A DNA stretch of 64,000 bases from JACVRW01 sp963820315. GTDB lineage: Bacteria; Actinomycetota; Thermoleophilia; Solirubrobacterales; Thermoleophilaceae. Each line of letters begins with the position of its first letter. The first letter of the stretch is position 1. This document shows, one piece after another, positions 56,807-64,000 of this stretch. The notes below the pieces were generated by a model, which made no database searches, was not told where the DNA came from, and saw nothing but the letters and a program-made list of their open reading frames with translations. A program made the position numbers and the translations under genes. The DNA lies in the NCBI GenBank assembly GCA_963820315.1, contig CAWFZK010000020.1, positions 97,815 through 161,814 on the forward strand, in the 5' to 3' direction.

Positions 56807-58140
56807 CTCGTCGGCGCACCGGCCGCGCTGACGAGGCGCCAGGGCGCGTCGTCGGGGCCGTCGAGGGCGAGCGTCCAGGTCTCGGTGAAGGTCGTAGCCG
56901 CGTCCTTCGAGCCGGAGAGCACGGCCGCGGTGTCGCGGTCCTCGACGTAGCGGCGGCCGCCGACCTCGACCACGACGGTCATCGTGGCCGGCTCCTGCTC
57001 CACCTGAATCGCGGCGATCTCGATGCGCCGCACGCGCGCGCCGCGCACGACCAGGCGCGTGCGCCGCGAGGCGTCGCCGCCGTAGAGCAGCGCCTGCACC
57101 GCCTCGGGGCTCGCCACCGCCAGCAGCGCCTCGTCCGAGCCGTCGACCGCCTCTGCCCAGGCGGCCACCGCGCGCCGCGCGGCCGCCTCGAGCAGTGCCG
57201 GCATGAAGCGCGCGTCCGCGAGCGACAGGTCGAGCGCGCGCGCCTGAGCGTCGCCGCTGAACTCCAGCTCGGCGAGGTCCGACGTGGTGAAGCCCTCCGG
57301 CAGCCCGTCGGCGACCGCCAGCTCCGTCAGCGACTCGTCGCCGAGGCGCTCGCTGTCAGACCACGGCGAGGCGATGATCTCGCCCTCCAGGTGATGGTCG
57401 CCCTCGGCGCGCTGCTCGATCGACGCGACGATCCAGGCGTCACCGCGGCGGGCCATCGTCCAGTACTCGGTCAGCGTGACCTGGTCGCCCTTCTGGCCCT
57501 TGCGCATGATGCGGCGCCCGTGGCCGTCGATGACGTAGGAGCGCAGCCTCGCCGTGATGCGCACGACGGCGCGATCCTCCTCGTCGTCCTCTCGGTTGAC
57601 GAGGCCGACGTACTGGATCTCGGGCTCCGCGAGGACCTCGACACGGTTGTGCCAGCCCTTGGCGTCGAAGTCGTCGAGCCGCCGCAACCACTCGACCATG
57701 AGGTCCTCGCCGACGACCTTGCCGAGCCGCTCGCGGTCGCGGGCGTCCCAGGCCGACTGCGCCTCGAGGAAGACGCTGCGCGCGTAGGGCACGAGGTAGT
57801 CGGCGCCGAAGTACGCGTCGTCGTCCGCCGCCTCCGCCGAGGCGGTTCGCACCCGCGCATCGCGCTCGCGCACCTTTCGTCGGTAACGCGCCGCGTGGAC
57901 GACGAGGTAGATCATGAAGATCGCAAAGCCGCCGAAGAACAGCAGCACCACGACCGGCGAGCCGCCGCCGGATCCCCCGCCGCCGCCGAACCCGCCGCCG
58001 CCCCCCCCGCCGAAGCCGCCGCCTCCGCCCCCGCCGCCTCCAAAGCCGGAGGACCCGCCCCCGGCTTGGGCGAGCGCGAGGTCGGCGAGCCCGAGCAGAA
58101 GCACGGCGCAGAGCGGCACGATGCAGGCTGTGCGGCGCAT
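56803..58140 (-). CDS. Membrane-anchored Tim44-like protein with Gly-rich segment
   Basis: This 445-residue protein has a signal peptide or anchor (IVPLCAVLLLGLADLALA), a 45-residue Gly/Ser/Phe-rich linker (FGGGGGGGGGFGG and similar), a membrane helix (VVVLLFFGGFAIFMIYLVV), and a Tim44/MRPL45-type domain. Features of the domain are YARSVFLEAQSAWDARDRER, RLDDFDAKGWHNRVEVLAEP and VRITARLRSYVIDGHGRRI. A second, similar half at the C-terminus (WTLALDGPDDAPWRLVSA) suggests a duplicated NTF2-like fold. Function is unknown. Confidence 0.75.
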   Translation of the reverse strand: MRRTACIVPLCAVLLLGLADLALAQAGGGSSGFGGGGGGGGGFGGGGGGGFGGGGGSGGGSPVVVLLFFGGFAIFMIYLVVHAARYRRKVRERDARVRTASAEAADDDAYFGADYLVPYARSVFLEAQSAWDARDRERLGKVVGEDLMVEWLRRLDDFDAKGWHNRVEVLAEPEIQYVGLVNREDDEEDRAVVRITARLRSYVIDGHGRRIMRKGQKGDQVTLTEYWTMARRGDAWIVASIEQRAEGDHHLEGEIIASPWSDSERLGDESLTELAVADGLPEGFTTSDLAELEFSGDAQARALDLSLADARFMPALLEAAARRAVAAWAEAVDGSDEALLAVASPEAVQALLYGGDASRRTRLVVRGARVRRIEIAAIQVEQEPATMTVVVEVGGRRYVEDRDTAAVLSGSKDAATTFTETWTLALDGPDDAPWRLVSAAGAPTS

Positions 58141-58202
58141 CGAGCGCCAGCATAGAAAGCCCGGCCGGTGGCGGATATGTAAAGCCCGATGTAGCGTGCT
58201 TC

Positions 58203-59057
58203 ATGCTCAAGAGGATCCTGCTCGTGGCCGCCATGGCCGTCTTCCCAGCGGCCGCCGAGGCTCGTGACGTCGTCCAGCCGAGCACCATCTCGCGCAGCGC
58301 AACCGTTGCCGGTGGTGCCACGCGGTCGCTCGAGCTCTCCTGCCGCGCCCCGGCAATCGCCCTCAACGCGACCGCGACCGGCCTGCCCACCGGGGCCGCG
58401 GTGCACCGCTCATCGCCGGGCGCGGGCGTGCTGGCCTGGAACCTCGAGCTGGCGGCTGCGGAGAGCGCCGCGCGCCAGCGGCTGAGCGCGTCGGTGCGCT
58501 GCCTGCGGCTCGAGCTGCCGGCCGGGGTCAGGGACGTGAGCCTCGGGGCCGCCACCAAGCGCGCGCCGGGCATCTCGCTTCCCGCGGGCGCGACGCGCAC
58601 GGTGTCCGTGCGCTGCGAGCGCGGCTACATCCCGACGGGCTACGGCCTCGACCGCGGTGCCGCTGACGTGCAGTTCGCCGGGGCGCTCGCCACCGCGAGG
58701 GGCTGGAGCTTCCGCCTTGCCAACGCCGGAGCGGCGGCCGCCCAGGCGAGCGTCAGCATCCGCTGCACGCGCGCCACGGTCGACGGCCTGCGCCGCGGCG
58801 CTGCGGTGAGCCTGCGGCTCGAGACGCGCCGCGCGAGCTTCACCGACAGCGTCGAGCCCGGACGGGCGCTCCGCCACTCGTGCCGCGCCGGCGAGTTCAG
58901 CGTGGCCGCCGGTGTCAGCCTCGATCCGGCGACCGGGATCGCGCTCGAGTCGGCCCAGCCCGCGGGCTCGCGTGGTGGACTGTGGAGCTTCCGCGGAGGC
59001 CGCGGGCGCGTCGAGACGCAGCTGCTCTGCCTCGCGCGTGACTCGGCCTTCCGCTAA
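58203..59057 (+). CDS. Secreted protein with three tandem Cys-pair repeats
   Basis: The 284-residue protein has a signal peptide (RILLVAAMAVFPAAAEARD). The mature part shows three similar units, each with two cysteines: LELSCRAPAIALN...SVRCLRLELP, SVRCERGYIPTGYGLDRG...SIRCTRATV, and LRHSCRAGEFSVAAGVSLD...QLLCLARDSAFR. The opening Cys-containing strand and the closing Cys strand in each unit probably form a disulfide. I know no family. It is a candidate surface or adhesin-like protein. The gene stands alone between the divergent Tim44-like gene and the peptidase. Confidence 0.65.
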   Translation: MLKRILLVAAMAVFPAAAEARDVVQPSTISRSATVAGGATRSLELSCRAPAIALNATATGLPTGAAVHRSSPGAGVLAWNLELAAAESAARQRLSASVRCLRLELPAGVRDVSLGAATKRAPGISLPAGATRTVSVRCERGYIPTGYGLDRGAADVQFAGALATARGWSFRLANAGAAAAQASVSIRCTRATVDGLRRGAAVSLRLETRRASFTDSVEPGRALRHSCRAGEFSVAAGVSLDPATGIALESAQPAGSRGGLWSFRGGRGRVETQLLCLARDSAFR

Positions 59058-59086
59058 AGCGCACGGCTTTTCGTAGGCTCACGGCG

Positions 59087-60262
59087 ATGTCCGATCTGCT
59101 GCGCGAGGTCGTCGAGGAGCTGGCGCCGCTCGAACGGCGCGCCGGCTCAGAGGACGAGCGCGAGGCTGCCGAGCGGCTGTGCGCACGGCTGACCGCGCTG
59201 GGCCTGGCGGCGCGCGTGGAGGAGGTGCCGTTCCGCGACGGCTACGCCCGCCAGCTGCTGCCGCTCGGGGCCGCCGGCGCCGCCACCGGGGTCGTCGCGC
59301 TGGCGGGCGGCGCCCGCCTTCCCGCCGTGCTCGCCGGCACGCTCGCGGCAGGCGCGATCGCCGACGACGCCGCCAACGGCAGGCGCCACTGGCGCCGGCT
59401 CGTCACGCGGCCGCGAATGACCTCCAACGTGGTGGCCGAGGCGGGCGACCCGGACGCCGAGCGCACGCTCGTCCTGCTCGCGCACCACGACGCGGCGCCG
59501 ACGGGTCGTGTCTTCGACCCCTCCCTCCAGCGCACGCTCGCGCGCCACTTCCCGGAGCTCGTCCAGCGCACCAATGCGTCGCTGCCGCTCTGGTGGCCGA
59601 TCATCGGGGGGCCCGCGCTGGTGGCGCTGGGCGCGGCGACGGGCCGCCGCGTCCTGCTCGCCGCCGGCACGGCGCTCTCGTTCGTCAACACCGCTCTCGG
59701 CGCGGACATCGCCCGCGATCGGATCGTGCCCGGCGCGAACGACAACCTCTCCGGCGTCGCCGTCCTCGCCGGCATGGCCGAGCGCCTGCGCGCGGCGCCG
59801 CTCGACGGGCTGCGCGTGCTGCTCTGCTCGTGCGGCGCGGAGGAGGTGCTGCAGGGCGGCATCTACGCCTTCGTCGACGCCCACCTGCGCCGGCTCGATC
59901 CCGCGCGCACGTGGGTGCTCAACCTCGACACGGTCGGCTCGCCGCAGCTGGTGATGCTGGAGGGGGAGGGCGTGCTCGGGATCGAGGACTACACGGACCC
60001 GTCCTTCCGCGACCTGATCGCCGCCACGGCCGCGGATGCCGGGGTGCCGCTCATCCGCGGCCAGCGCGCGCGCTCGAGCACCGACAGCGTGATCCCGAGC
60101 CGCGCCGGCTACGCCACCGCGACGCTCACCTCGTTCGAGCCGGACACGAAGCTGCTCTCGAACTACCACCTGCCGAGCGACACGCCGGAGAACCTCGACT
60201 TCGGCACGGTCGGCGAGGCGCTCGACCTGGCGGAGGCGCTCGCGCGCCGGCTGGCCGCCTAG
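59087..60262 (+). CDS. M28-family zinc metallopeptidase
   Basis: The 391-residue co-catalytic metallopeptidase has HHDAAPTG (first His/Asp), GANDNLSGVAVL (bridging Asp), CSCGAEEVLQGG (the general-base Glu and second Glu), LNLDTVGSPQ (Asp) and NYHLPSDTPE (His). Two hydrophobic stretches near residues 60-85 and 170-200 suggest membrane association. Aminopeptidase activity is the family norm. No signal peptide is visible. The gene overlaps the convergent cysteine hydrolase by four bases. Confidence 0.83.
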   Translation: MSDLLREVVEELAPLERRAGSEDEREAAERLCARLTALGLAARVEEVPFRDGYARQLLPLGAAGAATGVVALAGGARLPAVLAGTLAAGAIADDAANGRRHWRRLVTRPRMTSNVVAEAGDPDAERTLVLLAHHDAAPTGRVFDPSLQRTLARHFPELVQRTNASLPLWWPIIGGPALVALGAATGRRVLLAAGTALSFVNTALGADIARDRIVPGANDNLSGVAVLAGMAERLRAAPLDGLRVLLCSCGAEEVLQGGIYAFVDAHLRRLDPARTWVLNLDTVGSPQLVMLEGEGVLGIEDYTDPSFRDLIAATAADAGVPLIRGQRARSSTDSVIPSRAGYATATLTSFEPDTKLLSNYHLPSDTPENLDFGTVGEALDLAEALARRLAA

Positions 60263-61296
60263 CCGGCCTCGCCGGCGACCCCGGGCCAGCTCGCGATCGG
60301 CTCGGTCGAGCGGACGACGTTCAAGCCGGCCTCGCGATAGCGCTCGAAGGCCGCGTTCGCCTCGTCCGTGTAGTCGACCACGCCCGGGACCACCACCGGC
60401 GACGTGCAGTCCTCGAGCAGGTAGGTGTGCTCGGCGAGCCGGCGCTCCTGCACGTCGTCGTCCTCGAGCAGGTCGTCGATCGTCCAGGCGAGGCAGTGGC
60501 TCTTGGCCTGACCCGCGACTATCACGACGTCGAACTCGAGCAGCCGCTCGATCAGCGCGCGGTTCTTCCCCTCGAGCAGATCGCCGTCCGGCCCCTCGGT
60601 CACCTCGGGCCCGAGCATCGAGTAGTGCTCTGTCAGGCGCTGCTCGCCCTTCACCTGGAAGTCCGGGCTCGACAGGCGCGCCACGCCGTGGAAGAAGATC
60701 GCCTCCTCGACGGCCGCCACCAGCGCGTGCCCGATGCCACCGAGGAGCGCGTGGTAGGGCCAGATCGTGAGGTCGTACTTGCCACCCGCGGCGAGCCGGC
60801 GCGTGTAGTGCGCCAGATGGCGCTCGGCGTAGTCGAGCTCGAGTCCGAGCGCGGCCGCCACGGCCGGGTTCACCCGCCAGCGCCCGGCCGCGACCTCCTC
60901 CGCGCTGATCAGCGTGTACGGCGATGGATGCTCGCCCTGCTCGTCGACCAGCCAGATCGCGTGGAAGATCTGCATCGCGTGGTGCGTGTCGAGGCTCGGG
61001 AAGACCTGCGTGATCGTGCCGAGGTTGCGGTAGATGAACTCGCACAGCCGGCGGTTGTCGTCGACCGCGCCGCTGCCGGAGCGGCCCGCGACGAACAGCT
61101 CGAAGTCCGGGATGCAGAAGGTGTTCTGGACGTCCACGGCGAGCAGGCAGACGCGCCGCTCATCCTCCCCGGCGGGGCGGATCCCGTGCTGCGCGGCCCA
61201 GGCGGGCGCCTCGCGGGCGCGCTCCTCGTAGGGCACGCGCCAGACCTCGCCGACCCGGCCGGGGTCGAAATGTGCCGGCAGCGGCAGCTCCTGCAT
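60259..61296 (-). CDS. Isochorismatase/nicotinamidase-family cysteine hydrolase
   Basis: This 345-residue protein is longer than the usual 180-220-residue family members. The catalytic Asp lies in LLAVDVQNTFCIPDFEL and the Cys in VVIVAGQAKSHCLAWTIDDL; both are strong family motifs. A 100-residue insertion between them carries YDLTIWPYHALLGGIGHAL, in which the W-P-x-H motif matches nicotinamidases that bind a metal ion. Nicotinamide or a related amide is the first guess. Single gene on the minus strand. Confidence 0.8.
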   Translation of the reverse strand: MQELPLPAHFDPGRVGEVWRVPYEERAREAPAWAAQHGIRPAGEDERRVCLLAVDVQNTFCIPDFELFVAGRSGSGAVDDNRRLCEFIYRNLGTITQVFPSLDTHHAMQIFHAIWLVDEQGEHPSPYTLISAEEVAAGRWRVNPAVAAALGLELDYAERHLAHYTRRLAAGGKYDLTIWPYHALLGGIGHALVAAVEEAIFFHGVARLSSPDFQVKGEQRLTEHYSMLGPEVTEGPDGDLLEGKNRALIERLLEFDVVIVAGQAKSHCLAWTIDDLLEDDDVQERRLAEHTYLLEDCTSPVVVPGVVDYTDEANAAFERYREAGLNVVRSTEPIASWPGVAGEAG

Positions 61297-61383
61297 GGCG
61301 GCGCGAGTCTAGGCGCGGAACTGCTCGGTGGCGAGTTGAACCCAGTAGCGCATTGCGGTCGCTTACCCGGGTAGGGAGGGCGC

Positions 61384-61497
61384 ATGCAGCTCGAGTCACC
61401 GCAGCCGACACCTCCCGGGCCGGTCCCGCCCGGCCAGCCGCCCACGCCGGAGCCGCCGGATCCGGATACCGATCCGGTCCCGCCGCCGCAGATCTAG
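61384..61497 (+). CDS. 37-residue Pro-rich peptide
   Basis: A short frame from ATG 61384 to TAG 61497, behind GGGAGGG, encodes a peptide that is nearly half proline (QPTPPGPVPPGQPPTPEPP and so on), ending VPPPQI. Upstream lies the palindrome TACCCGGGTA (61364-61373). The stop overlaps the convergent GH15 stop by four bases. Pro-rich sequences are easily produced by GC-rich non-coding DNA, so the reading could be spurious, but the ribosome-binding site supports it. Confidence 0.4.
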   Translation: MQLESPQPTPPGPVPPGQPPTPEPPDPDTDPVPPPQI

Positions 61498-63389
61498 GAC
61501 TGCGGCAACGCCCTCGCCTGATCGAGCCGGTTCGCCGCCGTGATCAGGCCGATGTGGCTGAACGCCTGCGGGAAGTTGCCGAGCAGCTCGTTGTTCTCGG
61601 TGTCGATCTCCTCCGCCATCAGCCCGACGTCGTTCGCATACGAGACGAGCTGGTCGAACAAGGCCTCCGCGCGTTCGACCTCGCCCGCGAGCGCGAGTGC
61701 CGACACGAGCCAGAACGTGCAGATCACGAACGTGCCCTCCTCGCCCTCGAGGCCGTCTGCGTTCATGCCGTCGCGGTTGCGGTAGCGGAGCACGAGGCCG
61801 TCCTCCGTGAGGTGAGCGGCGATCGCCTCGATCGTGGAGCGCATGCGCGGGTCGTCGGCGGGCAGGAAGCCGACCATCGGCATCAGGAGCTGAGCCGCAT
61901 CGAGCTCGTCCGAGCCGAACGACTGGGCGAACGCCTGGCGCTTCTCGCTCCAGCCATGCTCGATCACGGCCGCGTGGATCTCGTCACGTGCCGCCGTCCA
62001 CTCGTCCACGCGCGCGTGCTCATCGAGTTGGGGGGCCAGCTCGACTGCACGGTCGAGCGCCGTCCAGCAGAGCACCTTCGACGAGAGATGGTGAAGGGGC
62101 TCGCCGCGCATCTCCCACATCCCCTGGTCCTTCTCGCGCCAGCGCTCGGCGGCCGTGTCCGCGAGGTCGGCGCTGAAGCGCTGGATCTCGGGGTGCAGGT
62201 CGCCGAGCTTGTCGCGATAGAGGTGGAGCGCGTTGAGCAGCTGGCCATACACGTCGAGCTGCGTCTGGGTCCAGGCCCCGTTGCCGACGCGGACCGGACG
62301 CGAGTCGCGCCAGCCGCGCAGGTGCGGCAGCTCGCGCTCGGACAGGTCGTGCTCGCCGCCGATCCCGTACATGATCTGGAGCGAGCTGTCCCGCGACGCC
62401 CCGCCGCCGGCGGAGCTCGTCATGAACGAGACGAAGTCGACGGCCTCATCGGGGCAGGAGCCGATATAGAGGGCCTCGAGCGTCAGGCTCGCGTCCCTGA
62501 TCCACGCGAAGCGGTAGTCCCAGTTGCGCTCGCCGCCGACCGTCTCCGGCAGCGAGGTGGTGGGCGCGGCGACGATCGCGCCGGTCGGTGCATAGCTGAG
62601 CCCCTTCAGGACGCGTGCGCTGAGGCGGATGAGCTCCCGGTGAGGGCCGTCGTAGATGTCGTGCTCGGCCTCCCACGAGCGCCACGCCTCGGTGGTGTCC
62701 TCGATGCGGGCGCGCAGGCGCTCCGGCGCCACCGGCTCTGGCCGTGGACCCTCCACAGCGGTCCAGTGGAGGCTGAACGCAGCCTCCTCGCCGGCCGCGA
62801 TCCTGAACGACGCGCGCATCGTCCCGTCCACGACGCCGATGTCCCGGTCGGAGCGCACGCCGATCTGGTTCGGCCCCCCGAAGGTCCGCGCGCAGTCCTC
62901 GGTCACCCGAATCAGCGGCAGCACCAGCCCGTACTCCGGCCGGGGCGCGAGCGTCATCACCATCTCGAGCTCGCCCTCGACGCCCTCGACGAGCCGCGCC
63001 AGCTCATGTGGGGCGTCCCGTCCGACGGCGTGCTTGCGCTGGCCCTCCTCGAAGCACATCGCATCAGTCACGCGGACGCTGCCGGCCGCGCTGCGGAAGG
63101 TCGTCTCGAGCACGAGCGTCCCCGGCAGGTAGCGTCGCTCGGCCTCGTAGTCGTCGTCACTCGGCGCGATCTGCCAGTGCCCGGCCTCGGGGTCCAGGAT
63201 CCGCGCGAACAGCGCCGGGCTGTCGAAGCGCGGGAGGCAGAGCCAGTCGATCGAGCCGTCAAGGCCCACGAGCGCGGCCGAGTGGCAGTCCGAGAGCAGC
63301 GCATAGCCGGCAATCGGCAGGTAGCCGTTCGTCCGCTGCACGTCTCGCTCAGGCCGGGACAAGGTCCGAGTCGGGCAGCGCCTCACCAT
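61494..63389 (-). CDS. GH15 glucoamylase/trehalase-like enzyme
   Basis: This 631-residue protein from ATG 63389 is a complete intracellular GH15 enzyme. An N-terminal beta-sandwich domain begins NGYLPIAGYALLSDCHSAAL, followed by an (alpha/alpha)6 barrel. Catalytic-region segments are present: RNWDYRFAWIRDASLTLEAL, DQGMWEMRGEPLHHLSSKVL, and LGNFPQAFSHIGLITAANRL at the end. Substrates for this bacterial group include maltose, trehalose and dextrins; sequence cannot separate these. The closest relative in the window is the core-deleted protein at 10.2-11.5 kb. Confidence 0.87.
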   Translation of the reverse strand: MVRRCPTRTLSRPERDVQRTNGYLPIAGYALLSDCHSAALVGLDGSIDWLCLPRFDSPALFARILDPEAGHWQIAPSDDDYEAERRYLPGTLVLETTFRSAAGSVRVTDAMCFEEGQRKHAVGRDAPHELARLVEGVEGELEMVMTLAPRPEYGLVLPLIRVTEDCARTFGGPNQIGVRSDRDIGVVDGTMRASFRIAAGEEAAFSLHWTAVEGPRPEPVAPERLRARIEDTTEAWRSWEAEHDIYDGPHRELIRLSARVLKGLSYAPTGAIVAAPTTSLPETVGGERNWDYRFAWIRDASLTLEALYIGSCPDEAVDFVSFMTSSAGGGASRDSSLQIMYGIGGEHDLSERELPHLRGWRDSRPVRVGNGAWTQTQLDVYGQLLNALHLYRDKLGDLHPEIQRFSADLADTAAERWREKDQGMWEMRGEPLHHLSSKVLCWTALDRAVELAPQLDEHARVDEWTAARDEIHAAVIEHGWSEKRQAFAQSFGSDELDAAQLLMPMVGFLPADDPRMRSTIEAIAAHLTEDGLVLRYRNRDGMNADGLEGEEGTFVICTFWLVSALALAGEVERAEALFDQLVSYANDVGLMAEEIDTENNELLGNFPQAFSHIGLITAANRLDQARALPQS

Positions 63390-63626
63390 GCCTGCGATGC
63401 ATGCTAACCGGACGCCGCCACGCCTCGCGCGGGGAGACAGCGGCTCCGTACGCGCTGGGTGGCGAAAGCGAGGCATCGCGGTTAGGTTGGTGCACCGGCG
63501 GTCAGGGAGGCCGCCGTACTAGCACGTCCCGCTGTCTGGACGACTCGCGCGGGGCATATGAATGAACTCGGGGCGGCCCTGGCCGCTTCCCTGATCGCTT
63601 GGTGAAAGCCGAGCAGGAGGTAACGC

Positions 63627-63950
63627 ATGAAGAAGGTGCTGGCGGCTACGGCCGTAGCCGTCGTCCTCGTGGTGCCCGCGGCCGACGCGGCGAAGCCGAA
63701 GCTGACCAAGGCTCAGGCCGTCGACGCCACCAAGAAGTTCGTCAAGAAGGACTCGCGCCTGACGCCGAAGACGACCAACTGCACCCGCGTCGACCGCACG
63801 GGCTTCAAGTGCCAGGCCACGGCCGCCATGTCGGGCGGTGGCACCTGCACCGTCGGCACGGTAGTCGGCCTTCGCAACGGCAAGCCCTGGGCGACCGGCG
63901 ACAAGTTCACCTCGCGCGCGGCGGGGTCGTGCGCGCAGGAGCTTGACTGA
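63627..63950 (+). CDS. Small secreted basic protein with conserved cysteines
   Basis: This 107-residue protein follows an AGGAGGTAACGC site. The signal peptide is VLAATAVAVVLVVPAADAAK. The mature 85 residues are Lys/Arg/Thr-rich with four cysteines (NCTRVDRTGFKCQA and GTCTVGTVVG...GSCAQELD), consistent with two disulfides. The pattern occurs in small exported proteins of this lineage, to my recollection, without known function. No partner is adjacent before the window ends. Confidence 0.7.
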   Translation: MKKVLAATAVAVVLVVPAADAAKPKLTKAQAVDATKKFVKKDSRLTPKTTNCTRVDRTGFKCQATAAMSGGGTCTVGTVVGLRNGKPWATGDKFTSRAAGSCAQELD

Positions 63951-64000
63951 GGCGCCTCGGCCGCCGAGGGTCACGACCAAAGTCGCGACGATGTGCGATG

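Overview
The window is a GC-rich (about 70 %) bacterial chromosome segment, densely packed with genes. Many neighbours overlap as ATGA, GTGA or TGATG, and GTG starts are common. Gene content (F420/luciferase-type oxidoreductase, PucR and MerR regulators, a GH15 paralogue pair, small secreted proteins with Arg/Lys-rich immunoglobulin-like tails) suggests an actinobacterium of the Thermoleophilia/Solirubrobacterales type. This placement is inferred from gene style, not from a marker gene. I saw no rRNA, tRNA, CRISPR array, transposase or prophage.

Layout. 1-7.3 kb (+): glycerol/dihydroxyacetone metabolism (glpB, glpC, a very large DhaM), then pgsA, a short-chain dehydrogenase and an alpha/beta hydrolase. 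7.2-17.3 kb (mostly -): small accessory genes, a MerR unit, a transporter, a GH15-like protein without a catalytic core, a DUF1772/NmrA/cupin group, a LuxR-type ATPase regulator and a Tat-exported TIM-barrel protein. 17.4-30.3 kb (+): formyltransferase, PPK2, then a purine-degradation run (three-subunit xanthine dehydrogenase, OHCU decarboxylase-uricase, hydroxyisourate hydrolase, allantoate amidohydrolase, DUF3830), followed by a glycolate/lactate-oxidase-like Fe-S/FAD pair, a small orphan protein and an LLM flavin oxidoreductase. 30.3-34.5 kb: seven-bladed PD40 protein, formamidase/acetamidase, MoaD-like protein, UBP zinc finger, ASCH-like protein. 34.5-39.7 kb (-): a tight four-gene operon of an AsnB-type amidotransferase, a GCS2 carboxylate-amine ligase, a C26 amidohydrolase and a circularly permuted ATP-grasp ligase; this is the best candidate for an undescribed small-molecule pathway. 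39.8-46.2 kb: GH2 enzyme, Na+/H+ antiporter, cupin and cytochrome c maturation genes (ccmE, ccmF, CcmI-like). 46.2-52.4 kb: twin hairpins, a heavily frameshifted sugar dehydrogenase, secG, tldE/tldD and a 59-residue Arg-rich protein. 52.4-64 kb: CBS protein, CapA-like protein, PucR regulator divergent from a fatty-acid desaturase, Tim44-like and other exported proteins, M28 peptidase, cysteine hydrolase, a Pro-rich peptide, an intact GH15 enzyme and a small secreted protein.

Frame breaks. Six genes elsewhere and one gene at 46.3-48.9 kb are interrupted. Every break I could resolve is repaired by removing exactly one base. That one-sided pattern points to insertion errors in the sequence rather than biological decay, so these genes should be treated as probably intact in the organism.
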